A stretch of 64,000 nucleotides of DNA from Shewanella maritima (GTDB lineage: Bacteria > Pseudomonadota > Gammaproteobacteria > Enterobacterales > Shewanellaceae). The DNA is taken from contig NZ_CP036200.1 of assembly GCF_004295345.1 (NCBI RefSeq), forward strand, positions 496,001 through 560,000, given 5' to 3'. Shown piece by piece: positions 10,565 through 20,567 of the stretch. The notes beneath the pieces are model-generated. The model made no database searches. It saw only the letters and a program-made list of their open reading frames with translations, and was not told where the DNA came from. The translations under genes and the position numbers were made by a program. Every line of letters begins with the position of its first letter. Position 1 is the first letter of the stretch.

Positions 10565-12280
10565 CTAGCCATCACATCCTAATGGTGTGCTTGCGCCAGT
10601 AAACTTCACCTTGTGCTTCCATTGGTCGCTACTTGGATCAATTGGGCTGTGTTGCTTGATATAAAGGTTCAACAAGTCAGCGTCAATATAACCACTGTCT
10701 ACTGCATTGCTGAGCACAGGGTAACCATTACCACCACCAGCGTTGTAGCCTGGTAAACTAAAACTATAACGCTTAGTCTTATCAAAAGCTTCACCGTTAA
10801 TGCTGTGAATATTGACCCTTTGGGTTTGGCAATTCACCGTCATATCAATACCGCTAAAGTGAGCGAACCCGCCAGAACCTCGACTTTGTGTCGCAACAGT
10901 TGCTAAATACTGCTCAATATCTTTACCCAGCATTTTGGTCACTGTCACTGAGTTGGCAAATGGCTGCACGGTTAATACATCACGGTAGCGAATATCACCT
11001 TGCTCAATTGAGGCGCGAATACCACCAGAGTTCATAATGCCAAAGTCAGCTTTCACCACACCGCGGCTTTGCGCTGTTGCAATGAGAACCCCTAGCTCGT
11101 TTATTTGGCTGCGTACCACTTTACGCGAACCCACAAGCTTGGCAGATGTTGAGCCAACCACTTCGTTAAGAATGCCCTGCCCTTGCTGCTGATATGGCGT
11201 TAACAGCTCGATCATTTGCGGGTCTTCAGCATAATCACCATGTTGTTTACCTTGCTCATCATACAAGTTCACAGGAAGCAGTCGGTAATTGGCTAAATGC
11301 AGCTCATCGTTATAGTACTCAAAGTCAGCACGACCAACATACTTGCCCCACTCATAAGCCTGCATGATCCAAGTGCCGCGCTGTCTGTCAGGTTGACACT
11401 CATCACCTGGCTTAAAGTCAGCGTATTTATTTGGCGCTTCCATACACACAGGGTTTTGTGAGTGACCACCAATAATACCGTCAAGCTGACCTCGCTTTAG
11501 GCTTCTAGCCAATGCGACATCACCTGGGGTATTACTGCCATGATTGCCATCCTGATAGTGACCAATATGGCTAAGGGCAAATACTAAATCAGGTTTCTCG
11601 TTGTGCTTTAGCTGGGTTAAAGTATTGCGCAGCGCAATTTGTGGCTTATTAAAGCGCAGCGCTTTCACATACTTAGGGTTACCAATTTGCGCTGTTTGCT
11701 CTGTGGTTAAGCCAACAATTGCAAGCTTAAGCCCGCCCACATCAAATATACGGTACGGCTCAAAATACAGTTGCCACTCATCATCAACTTTACGATAAAT
11801 ATTGGCCGACAGCATAGGGAACTGCGCCCATTTACGCTGTTTATCAAGAATCGCCAACGGGTTATCAAACTCATGATTCCCCACTGCCATCGCATCGTAT
11901 TTTAATAAGTTCATCCCAAGAAAATCAGGCTCTGCATGCTGCAAATCTGACTCAGGCACACCGGTATTGATATCGCCGCCAGATAACAACAACATACTGC
12001 CACCTGCCTCGCTGACTTCCTTGCGAATGCTATCTATAAGGGTTTTGCGTGCCGCCATACCATATTCGCCTTTGTCGTTTTGCCAAAAGCGACCGTGATG
12101 GTCATTGGTATGAACGAGTGTAAAGCGAGTACAAGATTCACCCGCAGCTTCACAACTGTCATATTTAGGCGCACCATCCATGCAACCTGAAAGTGTCGTT
12201 AGCAAGGCTAAGTTCGCGACAAGTATGGCTAACTTTGAGCGCGATTTTAATACCGGAGTATTTAAACGAGACCGTGTCAT
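10565..12280 (-). CDS. 5'-nucleotidase / metallophosphatase lipoprotein (UshA family)
   Basis: Predicted periplasmic or surface nucleotidase that removes phosphate from nucleotides. The N-terminus is a lipoprotein signal (LALLTTLSGC). A calcineurin-like metallophosphatase domain follows, with FTLVHTNDHHGRF, GGDINTG, AVGNHEFD and GGHSQ motifs, and then the UshA-type C-terminal substrate domain (FGIMNSGGIRASI, NAGGGNGYPVL). Length is 571 residues, near the family norm. A TTG at 12292 extends the frame, but AGGGA lies just before the ATG at 12280, which is chosen. It lies downstream of two exported nucleases on the same strand, consistent with nucleotide scavenging, but a terminator and a MITE-like element separate them. 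It is not the UDP-sugar-specific type for certain. Confidence 0.88.
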   Translation of the reverse strand: MTRSRLNTPVLKSRSKLAILVANLALLTTLSGCMDGAPKYDSCEAAGESCTRFTLVHTNDHHGRFWQNDKGEYGMAARKTLIDSIRKEVSEAGGSMLLLSGGDINTGVPESDLQHAEPDFLGMNLLKYDAMAVGNHEFDNPLAILDKQRKWAQFPMLSANIYRKVDDEWQLYFEPYRIFDVGGLKLAIVGLTTEQTAQIGNPKYVKALRFNKPQIALRNTLTQLKHNEKPDLVFALSHIGHYQDGNHGSNTPGDVALARSLKRGQLDGIIGGHSQNPVCMEAPNKYADFKPGDECQPDRQRGTWIMQAYEWGKYVGRADFEYYNDELHLANYRLLPVNLYDEQGKQHGDYAEDPQMIELLTPYQQQGQGILNEVVGSTSAKLVGSRKVVRSQINELGVLIATAQSRGVVKADFGIMNSGGIRASIEQGDIRYRDVLTVQPFANSVTVTKMLGKDIEQYLATVATQSRGSGGFAHFSGIDMTVNCQTQRVNIHSINGEAFDKTKRYSFSLPGYNAGGGNGYPVLSNAVDSGYIDADLLNLYIKQHSPIDPSSDQWKHKVKFTGASTPLGCDG

Positions 12281-12344
12281 AAAGTCCCTCAATTAATCAA
12301 TTTTTTAATCATTGTCGCTATGTTAAATCAACGACTGACATTTC

Positions 12345-12506
12345 ATACCAATTGGGATAAATAAGTGATCAGAGATTACGCAGGAAAAATCGCTTAGAAC
12401 GAGGCATAAATTGCAGCTAGCTAGTTGTTCTACCTACAAAATTTATAACGAAGTTATAGGCGATTTTAACCAGTAAGAATGATCACATACTTGTGCTAAT
12501 TGGTAT
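12345..12506. mobile_element. MITE-like element, 162 bp, copy 1
   Basis: Bounded by ATACCAATT (12345-12353) and AATTGGTAT (12498-12506); comparison of the two ends continues to about 27 positions with 22 matches, ending in GTGATCA. The interior is close to an equally long copy at 63300-63461 (same length, only scattered substitutions). The ends include TA dinucleotides, as for elements mobilised by IS630/mariner-type transposases. It has no coding capacity. It lies between the nuclease and the 5'-nucleotidase genes. Confidence 0.8.
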
Positions 12507-12522
12507 CATTAGCTATCGAAAC

Positions 12523-12554
12523 AAAAAAGCCAGCAGAGCTTTCACTCTGCTGAC
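12523..12554 (-). terminator. Intrinsic terminator of the porin-nuclease genes
   Basis: On the minus strand GTCAGCAGAG, a 6-base loop and CTCTGCTGGC are followed by six T. It lies 37-68 bases after the stop of the endonuclease I-type gene. Confidence 0.88.
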
Positions 12555-12590
12555 ATTAGCATGCTAATCATCCAAAAGATGACCTAATAC

Positions 12591-15188
12591 CTACTTAGAT
12601 TGACGGCGACGCCAAGCTAGCGGTAATAGCATTAATAGGCCAGCACCAAGGCTACCACCATCAGGCTTAGTCCAACCCGGTTCTTGCGTATTTGTCACTT
12701 CTAGGTTAACCAGCTTAGACACTGTGTCTTCACCATTGTCTGCAGTAAACTCAAACACTAAAGTTTGGTTAATATCGACCTCTGGCGCAGTAACATTCAG
12801 CGTTAACCCATCAGCAGTAAACTCCGCACTTTGGCCAGACACTTGTTTCCAAGCATAAGTTAGACCTGCTGGCGCATCTGCTATGGCAGCAGTGATGGTA
12901 GCTTCTTCGCCTTCAGGCACAACAGTTGCGCCGCTGAAGCTAATATCTAGCTCTAGTGGTACATTGATTAGTGCTACGCTCACCATTTCACTGGTTTCTA
13001 ATGTGCCATCAGAGACAACAAGCTTAAATGCTAGCGTTGTATCAGCATCAACTTTAGGAGTCGTGATGTTTAGCACTTTAGCAGTGCTATCAAAGCTCAC
13101 TTCTGGGCCTGATACCTGCTCCCAAGCGAACGTTAGCTCGGTGCCGTCTTCAGCAACAGTTTTAGATGCATCAACAACAAAAGCTTCACCTTCGTTAACG
13201 CTTTCTGGCGCTTCGATGATTACATCAACATCTAGCTCTGGATTAACTGGGTCACCACATTGATCGCCATATACCTGCTTAACCCACTCAGGGTTATCGA
13301 TAAACGGGTTACGGTTACCTTGATACTTGTAAACTGCATCGTTACGTTGACGGTCGAAATCATCAACTGGATCTTGCTGATGCCAAGCGTACATAGTACA
13401 AAGCTTACCAATTAGCGGCTCGTTGGCAGACACTTCATCAGCTGTGGTGATACGGTCTACAGCGATGAGATCTGGCATGTCATCATCATTACCTTGATAA
13501 CGCGTATCCATGTACATAATCATACGCGCAACATCACCTTTAATCTCGTCACGAGGTTCAAAGCAGCGTTTAGCAGTATCAAGGTAGTTACCCGGAGCAT
13601 CGGTTAACTCAGTACCTGTATCCGCACAGTTGTCAAAGTCGTAAGCACTGCGGGTAGAGTTGACTTTAGTATTGGTTGGGCGCAAGTGATGAGCGTCTTT
13701 ATAACCACGTTGTCCCTCACTTGGGAAACCATGGCTCTTAGCCCAAACGTGCTCTCGGTTCCAGTCGCTAGTGTTACCACCATTGCTGTGTTTAGAGATT
13801 GAATTCCCCGTGTACAACTCGATAACGTTATCAGAGTTAGTCGGGTCTTCATCTGAGTAGGTTAGCACTGACCAAACCTGCTTATAAGTGATTTCAACAT
13901 GGCCTACAGAAATAGCTGCCGAGATAGCATTTTTCCAAGCTTCAGGAGATTCAAAGTCACCGTTGATCACATTGGAATAATAATCTTCACGTACGAAGGT
14001 GTCAGGGTCTGCTACTGGCGTTAAAATTTCACAATTGTTACATGGAAGCGGATCAGGCTCTGAACCACATGCTGCTTCACCCGCACAACCTAGGCCATCA
14101 GCCGTATCAATGTCAAAAGTTACCCATTGATTGTCAGTGCCAGGGAAGTCAGCATCTGCAACAGTATCACCGGCTGTCACACTGTCTTTGCGGCGCAAGG
14201 TTTTGTTTGCTGTTGAGAAATTAGCGTCGTTAGGATCTGTCCAAGCCGAGCCTGGGTCTTCGCCTAATTTACCAAAACGGTCAATCACGGCACCATCTTT
14301 GGTTAATACCAGCGCATCATCTCCGTTGAAATAGGTAATTGTTGACGCCGTACCAATCTTAAACTCATCATTAGCACCACTATTGTGGAACACGATTGAC
14401 TCACCAACAGCAAGCTTGCCGCTTAGAATTTCGTTGTTACCAATCTCAGTTGCACCATTTGAGTACAAGCCAATTTGATAAACCGCAGCATCGAGATCTA
14501 ATTCACTACCGCCTACATTTGACAACTCAACAGCTTTGTTACTGCCACTACCTTCAATGTACTCTGTAATTAACAGCACACCAGGCTCGACGACAACACT
14601 ACAAGCACCTTCACCAGGACAACCTAAGCCATCAGCGGTGTCTTTATCAAACACAACCCACTCATTGTTGGCACCAGGAAAGTCAGCTGTAGCATTCACA
14701 TCGCCAGTAGTAACACTTGCCTTGCGGCGCAGCGTTTTATCTTTGGTTGAGAAATTGCTGTCATTTGGGTCTAACCATTCTGAACCAGGGTCTTCGCCAA
14801 GCTTGCCAAAACGGTCGATAATAGCGCCGTCTTTGGTTAACGTTAACGCGTCATCACCATTAAAATAGGTTACCGTTGATTCAATGCCTACTTTGAACTG
14901 CTCGTCTGCACTTCCATTGTGGTAAACAATGCTCTTACCTGGCTCAAGCATGCCTGTTAATGTTGCAGTATTTCCAGCCTCAGTTTTACCATTTGAGTGA
15001 AGGGATAACACATACTGTGCAGCATCCAAATTAATAGTTGTTGAGCCTAAATTAGAAATCTCAACTGCTTTATTGCTGCCACCACCCTCAACATACTCAG
15101 TAATCACTAAGTCAGCTTGTGCTGCGGTAGATGCAGTCGCCATTAATAAAGCTACCGCTTTAGCGACTGTTGTCATTTTTTTATTCAT
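12591..15188 (-). CDS. Exported endonuclease I-family nuclease with two lamin-tail domains and GlyGly-CTERM tail
   Basis: Predicted secreted, surface-attached DNase of 865 residues. Order: signal peptide (residues 1-25, ending STAAQA); two successive, closely similar lamin-tail domains (about 27-195 and 205-375, each with ITEY.EG.GSNKAVE and YFNGDDAL); an endonuclease I core (about 385-640) with NREHVWAKSHG near 476 and DAHHLRPTNT near 496, the catalytic region of that family; two Ig-like repeats (about 650-835); and a tail GAGLLMLLPLAWRRRQSK typical of GlyGly-CTERM proteins processed by rhombosortase. The frame opens 20 codons earlier, but the signal peptide begins at MNKKMTTVAKA, so 15188 is chosen. 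It follows the ExeM-like gene by 75 bases. Confidence 0.9.
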   Translation of the reverse strand: MNKKMTTVAKAVALLMATASTAAQADLVITEYVEGGGSNKAVEISNLGSTTINLDAAQYVLSLHSNGKTEAGNTATLTGMLEPGKSIVYHNGSADEQFKVGIESTVTYFNGDDALTLTKDGAIIDRFGKLGEDPGSEWLDPNDSNFSTKDKTLRRKASVTTGDVNATADFPGANNEWVVFDKDTADGLGCPGEGACSVVVEPGVLLITEYIEGSGSNKAVELSNVGGSELDLDAAVYQIGLYSNGATEIGNNEILSGKLAVGESIVFHNSGANDEFKIGTASTITYFNGDDALVLTKDGAVIDRFGKLGEDPGSAWTDPNDANFSTANKTLRRKDSVTAGDTVADADFPGTDNQWVTFDIDTADGLGCAGEAACGSEPDPLPCNNCEILTPVADPDTFVREDYYSNVINGDFESPEAWKNAISAAISVGHVEITYKQVWSVLTYSDEDPTNSDNVIELYTGNSISKHSNGGNTSDWNREHVWAKSHGFPSEGQRGYKDAHHLRPTNTKVNSTRSAYDFDNCADTGTELTDAPGNYLDTAKRCFEPRDEIKGDVARMIMYMDTRYQGNDDDMPDLIAVDRITTADEVSANEPLIGKLCTMYAWHQQDPVDDFDRQRNDAVYKYQGNRNPFIDNPEWVKQVYGDQCGDPVNPELDVDVIIEAPESVNEGEAFVVDASKTVAEDGTELTFAWEQVSGPEVSFDSTAKVLNITTPKVDADTTLAFKLVVSDGTLETSEMVSVALINVPLELDISFSGATVVPEGEEATITAAIADAPAGLTYAWKQVSGQSAEFTADGLTLNVTAPEVDINQTLVFEFTADNGEDTVSKLVNLEVTNTQEPGWTKPDGGSLGAGLLMLLPLAWRRRQSK

Positions 15189-15263
15189 AGTCGTATCTTT
15201 TTCTTGTGAATGACCAGTGCAAGCACTCAACTCTTGAGCGCTGCACAAGTCATTAAATCCTTG

Positions 15264-18200
15264 TTATTTACGATTACGGCGACGTAGCGCTGCTAAACCA
15301 AGAAGTGAAAGCAAGCTGAAGAAACCAGTGCTACCACCAGTATTGTCATGCTGCTCTTCTTTGATTTCAGCGACTAGAGAATCACGCTTGGCTACCTGAA
15401 TCGATAAACTCTGCTCAGAGCCCGCAACCATTGCACCATCACGCTCTAGGTATACTTTCGCTGTGTAGTGTGCAGCAGGTGCACCAAACACTTCGAAGGT
15501 AACCATTGCTTGGCCGTCTTCTGTCAGTACAACGTTTGGCTCAACAAGTTGACTAAGGTCTAACTGAGCTTTGTCGTCAGATGGGGTTAGCTTCACTTTA
15601 GCGATATCACCTTTAAGCGCACCGGCAGATGCAGGAACCTGATAAGGCACCTTCATAAGCTTGTTTAGGAGCGTTAGATGTAAAGCATGACCGCTGTCAG
15701 CCTCGCCCGGTAAGTAACTTAATGTCACTAACGCTGGGTCATGGTCAGAAGAGCGGAAGTGATCTGCTGCGTAGAAGTTATGACCTTCAGGCTTGTACTC
15801 GTCGTTGTAGTCGTAAAGATTCGACTCAGCGGCGTTGATGTGCCAGTCAGTCGCATCAATCACGCGGCTTTCAAGAGACGGAGTGATTAGAATATGGTCA
15901 AGAGAACCTACTTCATCATTGAACGAGTAGCTCCAACCGTACTTGCCTTTTTCATCGAAAATTTTCGATAGGATATCAACGTAGCCATAAGTTTTGGTGA
16001 TGTTGACAGGCGTGCCGTCGGTATTGAACTGTGGCTTGGTGCCTACGTAGGTGTAGCTAGCAGTCGTTAGCGTTTTATTGCGTGGATTTTCAGTCAGTAC
16101 AAGTAGCGGATCTTCTTTTGCGTAAGCATTTAAGTCACCAAGAATGATCTTGTCGCCTGAAATTTTCTCTAGCTCATCACCAAGTTGCACTGCACCAGCA
16201 ATACGGAACTCAGAACAAGAACCTTGGAAATCTGGGTCTGGCGCTTTCTCAGTCCACTTAGTTGCATCGCCAAATTCCACACCTTGCCAGTCTTCCCAAC
16301 AAGTAGAACCTTTAGACTTAAAGTGGTTTACAGCAAGGGTTAAACGCTTACCCGTTTGGTTAATAACGAAAGTTACAACCAGCGCATCACGGTGGTAGTT
16401 TTGACCGCTTTCAAGGATCTCATCATTGTTGTCTTTAATAACTTCGTTATTGTCGTTAACAATGGTTGGCGCTTTTTGTTGTGGCATAGTCACAACGCGA
16501 GTGCGCTCAACACTCATCTTGCTTGGGCGATAAATAATACCGGTTGCAATTGCGTCAGAACCAAGCGCGTCCAACTCATCAAGAATCTGATTACCATTGT
16601 GGTCAAAACCAACAAACACATAGCGGTTTTCGGTTGAGTATGGTTTGTCGTAGTTATCAGCGTATTCGTCGTTGTAGTAAACGTTAACTTCGTTAACTAG
16701 GTCAGCAACCGCGCTCTTAAGACCAAAACCGTTGTTTTCCATTTCCATTAGGCCAACAACGTCAGCGTCTAACGCACGAATAGCTTCAACAAGCTTTGTT
16801 TTTTGCTTGTCGAATTCAGCTTGAGTATCTGCACCGCGGCTTTGACCAAACTGGTTCTGATCACCACCAAATGGCGAATTAAAGTAGTTGAACAAGTTTT
16901 GTGATGCTACGCGAATAGCGAAGTGGTCCGCTTCAACATCTTCAGAAATATCAGGGCTGTCAGTACGCGGGCGATTATGAACAAAGTTAGTGTCGTTTAG
17001 CTCATTAGTTACCGTCAGTGCGTAATCACCAAAGCTATAGCTAATGACACCTTGCATACCCACTACACTGTCGTCGATGCGAATGTAGTTGTTTGCAGGG
17101 TTTACAGCAAAGTTAGGGTAGTAAGGAATAACGCCATTTGGTGCTTTGGTTGAGCTTTCAATGATTAAGCGGTAATCATCATTTTGCTCAGCAGCTGCGT
17201 ATGATTCTGGGCTACCTGCTACGTTAAGCTGGTTAGGCTGTAAGTTAGGACGCTTATAAGCAAGTGTAATGTTGTTGCGGTAGCTGTCATAGTTGAAGCT
17301 GAAGCTGCGCGAAACGCGCATGTCTTGATTGCCTTCTTCAAGCGGGTTCATATCTTCAGGCAGATTAACTAGCATGCCTTCATAACGCTCAAGCGTTGTT
17401 TCGAATGAACCATTGTCTGACTCAAGCACTTCAATGTCAGTTGGTGTGGTAGCAGTGTAATCGCTGTTAGTCACTTCCCATGTTTCAGCAGCAAGTTGAG
17501 TCTGACCGTAAGATTCTGCAACGGTACTACCTAAACATACTGTGCGACCAACCATGTTGTCATCAGCGCTGCTGCTTTTAACGAATATACCGTCTGATGT
17601 CAGTGGGTTACCGTCTGATTCGATATCGCGTAAGAAGAAGCCTTTGCTTGGCAACTCAACAACAGCGGTCACCACACCTTCAACGACAACATCTTGGCCA
17701 GCGATTGGAGAAGCACTGCCTTCACCTTGAACCTCAGAAATTGCTGTTAGGTTCTCACATACGAATGGGATGTATGCGTCAGCAAGGTTTGGAGCTCCAA
17801 CGGTAGAAGTATCAAGTGGGCTGATTGTTTCCCACTGGGCAGCATCAAAGTCACCCGTTTGCGCAGGTGCATTACCATCAGCGTCTTTACGACGGCGTAA
17901 AGTAGTATCAGGCGCCCACACACTGGTATCGCTGGCATCACCCACACGGTCAATAACAGTACTACCATTTTTAATGTAAAAACCGTCGTTACCGCTCAAG
18001 AAAAAGTCGGTGTAACTGGTATCAGCATGACCTGTGCCAATAACATAGCTACCACCATTGTCGGTAATCGTTTTCTTATACTCGTCGCTAGCATCTTTAT
18101 TGATCACGACGATAGATTTACCCGCATCAACAGTCAAACCACTCATAAGTGGCTGGCCATCTGCATTTAGCATTTGGTTTTCGTACTTACCGTTACCCCA

Positions 18201-18389
18201 AATGTACACTGCGGTGTCATCGGTAAAGGTAAATGCATCAGTTGCATGGGTGTTAGTGATTTCTACAGCGCCTAATTCAGCACCATAGTCTTTTTGCACC
18301 ATTTCAGTGATCAATAGATCTTCAACACCAGCATGTACGCTCGCGCTGAATACACTAGCTACTGCTAGTGATAAAAGTGTTTTTTTCAT
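15264..18389 (-). CDS. exeM: ExeM-like extracellular nuclease with GlyGly-CTERM tail
   Basis: ExeM of Shewanella oneidensis is an extracellular nuclease involved in biofilm DNA turnover and in use of DNA as a nutrient; this 1041-residue protein has the same architecture. Order: signal peptide (MKKTLLSLAVASVFSASVHA); a lamin-tail domain (about 21-200); an OB-fold region (about 215-320); an endonuclease/exonuclease/phosphatase domain (about 485-890) with VASQNLFNYF, LMEMENNGFG, GDLNAYAKEDPL and SSDHDPALV; and a C-terminal tail STGFFSLLSLLGLAALRRRN. The DNase-type catalytic Asp and His residues are present. It lies 50 bases after the porin gene and probably shares its transcript. The symbol is by architecture and genus, so treat it as a family name. 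Confidence 0.85.
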   Translation of the reverse strand: MKKTLLSLAVASVFSASVHAGVEDLLITEMVQKDYGAELGAVEITNTHATDAFTFTDDTAVYIWGNGKYENQMLNADGQPLMSGLTVDAGKSIVVINKDASDEYKKTITDNGGSYVIGTGHADTSYTDFFLSGNDGFYIKNGSTVIDRVGDASDTSVWAPDTTLRRRKDADGNAPAQTGDFDAAQWETISPLDTSTVGAPNLADAYIPFVCENLTAISEVQGEGSASPIAGQDVVVEGVVTAVVELPSKGFFLRDIESDGNPLTSDGIFVKSSSADDNMVGRTVCLGSTVAESYGQTQLAAETWEVTNSDYTATTPTDIEVLESDNGSFETTLERYEGMLVNLPEDMNPLEEGNQDMRVSRSFSFNYDSYRNNITLAYKRPNLQPNQLNVAGSPESYAAAEQNDDYRLIIESSTKAPNGVIPYYPNFAVNPANNYIRIDDSVVGMQGVISYSFGDYALTVTNELNDTNFVHNRPRTDSPDISEDVEADHFAIRVASQNLFNYFNSPFGGDQNQFGQSRGADTQAEFDKQKTKLVEAIRALDADVVGLMEMENNGFGLKSAVADLVNEVNVYYNDEYADNYDKPYSTENRYVFVGFDHNGNQILDELDALGSDAIATGIIYRPSKMSVERTRVVTMPQQKAPTIVNDNNEVIKDNNDEILESGQNYHRDALVVTFVINQTGKRLTLAVNHFKSKGSTCWEDWQGVEFGDATKWTEKAPDPDFQGSCSEFRIAGAVQLGDELEKISGDKIILGDLNAYAKEDPLLVLTENPRNKTLTTASYTYVGTKPQFNTDGTPVNITKTYGYVDILSKIFDEKGKYGWSYSFNDEVGSLDHILITPSLESRVIDATDWHINAAESNLYDYNDEYKPEGHNFYAADHFRSSDHDPALVTLSYLPGEADSGHALHLTLLNKLMKVPYQVPASAGALKGDIAKVKLTPSDDKAQLDLSQLVEPNVVLTEDGQAMVTFEVFGAPAAHYTAKVYLERDGAMVAGSEQSLSIQVAKRDSLVAEIKEEQHDNTGGSTGFFSLLSLLGLAALRRRNRK

Positions 18390-18439
18390 AATTATCTCGA
18401 TATTTGCTTAGCGCAATTTTTCAATAAGTTACAACGCGA

Positions 18440-19507
18440 TTAGAAGTACATGCGTGCATAGGCGTAAGCAGCTTCAGGCGCTTCGCCAAAACGGCCTTCC
18501 AATGAAAGAACAATGTCGCGTGCAGGACGGTAATTGAAACCAGCACTTACCCACTGACGGTCTTTGCCATATTCAGGAGGTAGTTCTGTGTAATCGAAGT
18601 TAGGGCTTTCCACGTCCCAGTTTTCATACTGTTCGTGGTTTGCAGAGGTAATGATTTCCCAGTTTTCATTAAGCACGTATTTACTGCTCAACGTCAGGCC
18701 ATAGTTGCGGAATGTTTCGTACTCTAGGTACACGTACTCGCTTCCGATCCCAGGAGCACGGCGTGTTGCTAAGTCTTCATCTTCAACAAAAGCGTTAATA
18801 CCGAAGGCTAGGTTTTCAGTTGTTTGCCAACGAGCACCAGCGCCTAGTAGGCGTTGCTTACCGTATTTTGATTCGCCATTTGAACCAGCGCGAGCTTCAA
18901 GGCCAATTACGAACGTCACTGTGTCTTTTAACCAACCAACATAACCATTAACAATGTCACCTTGTGGCGAACCATTCTTATGCTTACCTTCATACGAGTA
19001 AGATGCACCGTAAACTAAATGATCAAACTGTGCTTCGTACTTAACTGTGTTTTCTTGGTCGCCTGCTTCACCTGTTTCAACAGCTTTGTTGAACGTGAAG
19101 TCACCATAGTGGTCGTACTGGTCGAACGCGGTATCGGTAAGACCTAGCTCAATCCAGTGAACATCGTCAAACTTGTAACCAACATACATTTTGTCGATCG
19201 CTAGTTCGAATTCGCCATCACCACCTTTCCAGTTGCGGCGCTGGTAGTCTAGCTCTAGGCGATAAATATAGTTGCTACGCTCGCCTCGCACACCCATGGT
19301 GGCAAAGCTGTCATCAACATAGCCTTTGGCTTCATAAAATTCGTCATGGTTATAATCTGCATTGGTAGCAAAATGGCCACCTACACCTACTTCACCATAT
19401 AAGCGAATGTAATCCCCATTATCACTTTGCTCTAGAGACACAGCAGTTGCTGAACCAACACTGAACAGAGAAGCTAGGGCGATTGCAACGGTAGTTTTTC
19501 TTAGCAT
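18440..19507 (-). CDS. Outer-membrane porin (gram-negative porin family)
   Basis: Beta-barrel porin of 355 residues. It has a cleaved signal (MLRKTTVAIALASLFSVGSATA), an alternating-residue barrel pattern rich in Tyr, Gly and Asp, and a C-terminal phenylalanine (ARMYF), the usual recognition end for barrel assembly. The frame is open 13 codons further upstream, but the signal peptide begins at this ATG and GGAAA precedes it. It is first in a run with two exported nucleases, so uptake of nucleotides or phosphate is an attractive guess, but the sequence does not show the substrate. Confidence 0.85.
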   Translation of the reverse strand: MLRKTTVAIALASLFSVGSATAVSLEQSDNGDYIRLYGEVGVGGHFATNADYNHDEFYEAKGYVDDSFATMGVRGERSNYIYRLELDYQRRNWKGGDGEFELAIDKMYVGYKFDDVHWIELGLTDTAFDQYDHYGDFTFNKAVETGEAGDQENTVKYEAQFDHLVYGASYSYEGKHKNGSPQGDIVNGYVGWLKDTVTFVIGLEARAGSNGESKYGKQRLLGAGARWQTTENLAFGINAFVEDEDLATRRAPGIGSEYVYLEYETFRNYGLTLSSKYVLNENWEIITSANHEQYENWDVESPNFDYTELPPEYGKDRQWVSAGFNYRPARDIVLSLEGRFGEAPEAAYAYARMYF

Positions 19508-20560
19508 CGCGTGTATTTCCATCTTTTGGTAAATGCCAACCGTCATACGAGGTTGGGATTTGGCATAATAATTATTGATTGAGTTGTTGATTTATTAACC
19601 AGCACACTAATTGGAATTGCCAATATTTCCTAAAGTGAGTTAACACAAAAATTTAACAACAAGAAGCGCGTGCGAATTTGTAATCAAAACGACCCCGAAT
19701 CCATTCACAAAATCACAACAAAAATACGTAGAAGCAAAAATCGTTGACCCATAAAAAGCAAACAATTGTGGGTTAACAAAAATAAAACCCCTTCAGCACA
19801 CTTCTAAAATTAGAATTAAAAATGGCGCTATATATCAACAACGCAATGCTAGAAAAGCACAGGTTTAATAACAAGAGTAAAATTAGTGATTAAAGTCACA
19901 AAAACAAGCAAACTTATTGACACATTTACACAACAAAGTTTTCAAACAGCATGAACAAGCAAAGTTAACGGTATGTTGCACCAAATAAAAAGACAAAGCA
20001 GCTTATACCACCAGTTTTTAACAAAATGACAGCATAAAACGCTATATTCAAAAATAGGTATGAAATGAGAGGCCAGTGGTTTTTAACTGATTAAATTTTT
20101 ATTAAATAAATCTAATAGAACAATTTTTAACCTGTTTAAAACAAAATTATGAAGTTAATATTTAATATACAAGTGCATAACAACATGTTTATTTAATACA
20201 TTATAAAACCAAGCCAATTAAACCAAAAACAAAAACAATAAAAAATAAAAACACATTTATTAGCACAAACTAAAGAACTGTAACAAACACAAGAACCATA
20301 ACCATATAAAAATAAAAGAATTATATTAAAACAACCACCAAACGGAACTATCCCAATTCAAGAACAGTGAACAAAAATCGAGCTAAAACGCAAATCGCCC
20401 CTGAATTTTGTTTGTTTTTTAGCCTAAAAGGTGCCAGTAAAAAGCGATTTAGCTCAGATTTGTGTGGTCTAGTGCTGTGAGATTAAAACGAAGCCACATG
20501 CCCTTAGTTAACAGGACAAAGTAAGCACATTGATATAGTGCTAGATGTAGGGAATAGATT
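19508..20560. other. Long non-coding stretch upstream of the porin, A/C-rich and G-poor on + strand
   Basis: No convincing gene. At 19532-19566 an inverted repeat (ATGCCAA / TTGGCAT, with CCAACC / GGTTGG inside) lies in the likely 5' leader of the porin. About 20200-20345 is extremely A-rich with almost no G on the + strand. A single perfect Pho half-site (ATGACAG, 20026-20032) lacks a partner at the proper spacing. Confidence 0.5.
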
Positions 20561-20567
20561 GTGGAAA

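Noticed and set aside
10345..10575. 76-codon minus-strand frame over the hairpin cluster
   Set aside because: It coincides with dense inverted repeats and lacks a recognisable domain or ribosome-binding site; better explained by the structured repeat.
20026..20032. ATGACAG as a Pho box for the porin
   Set aside because: Only one half-site; no partner at 11-bp spacing and no -10 at the expected distance.
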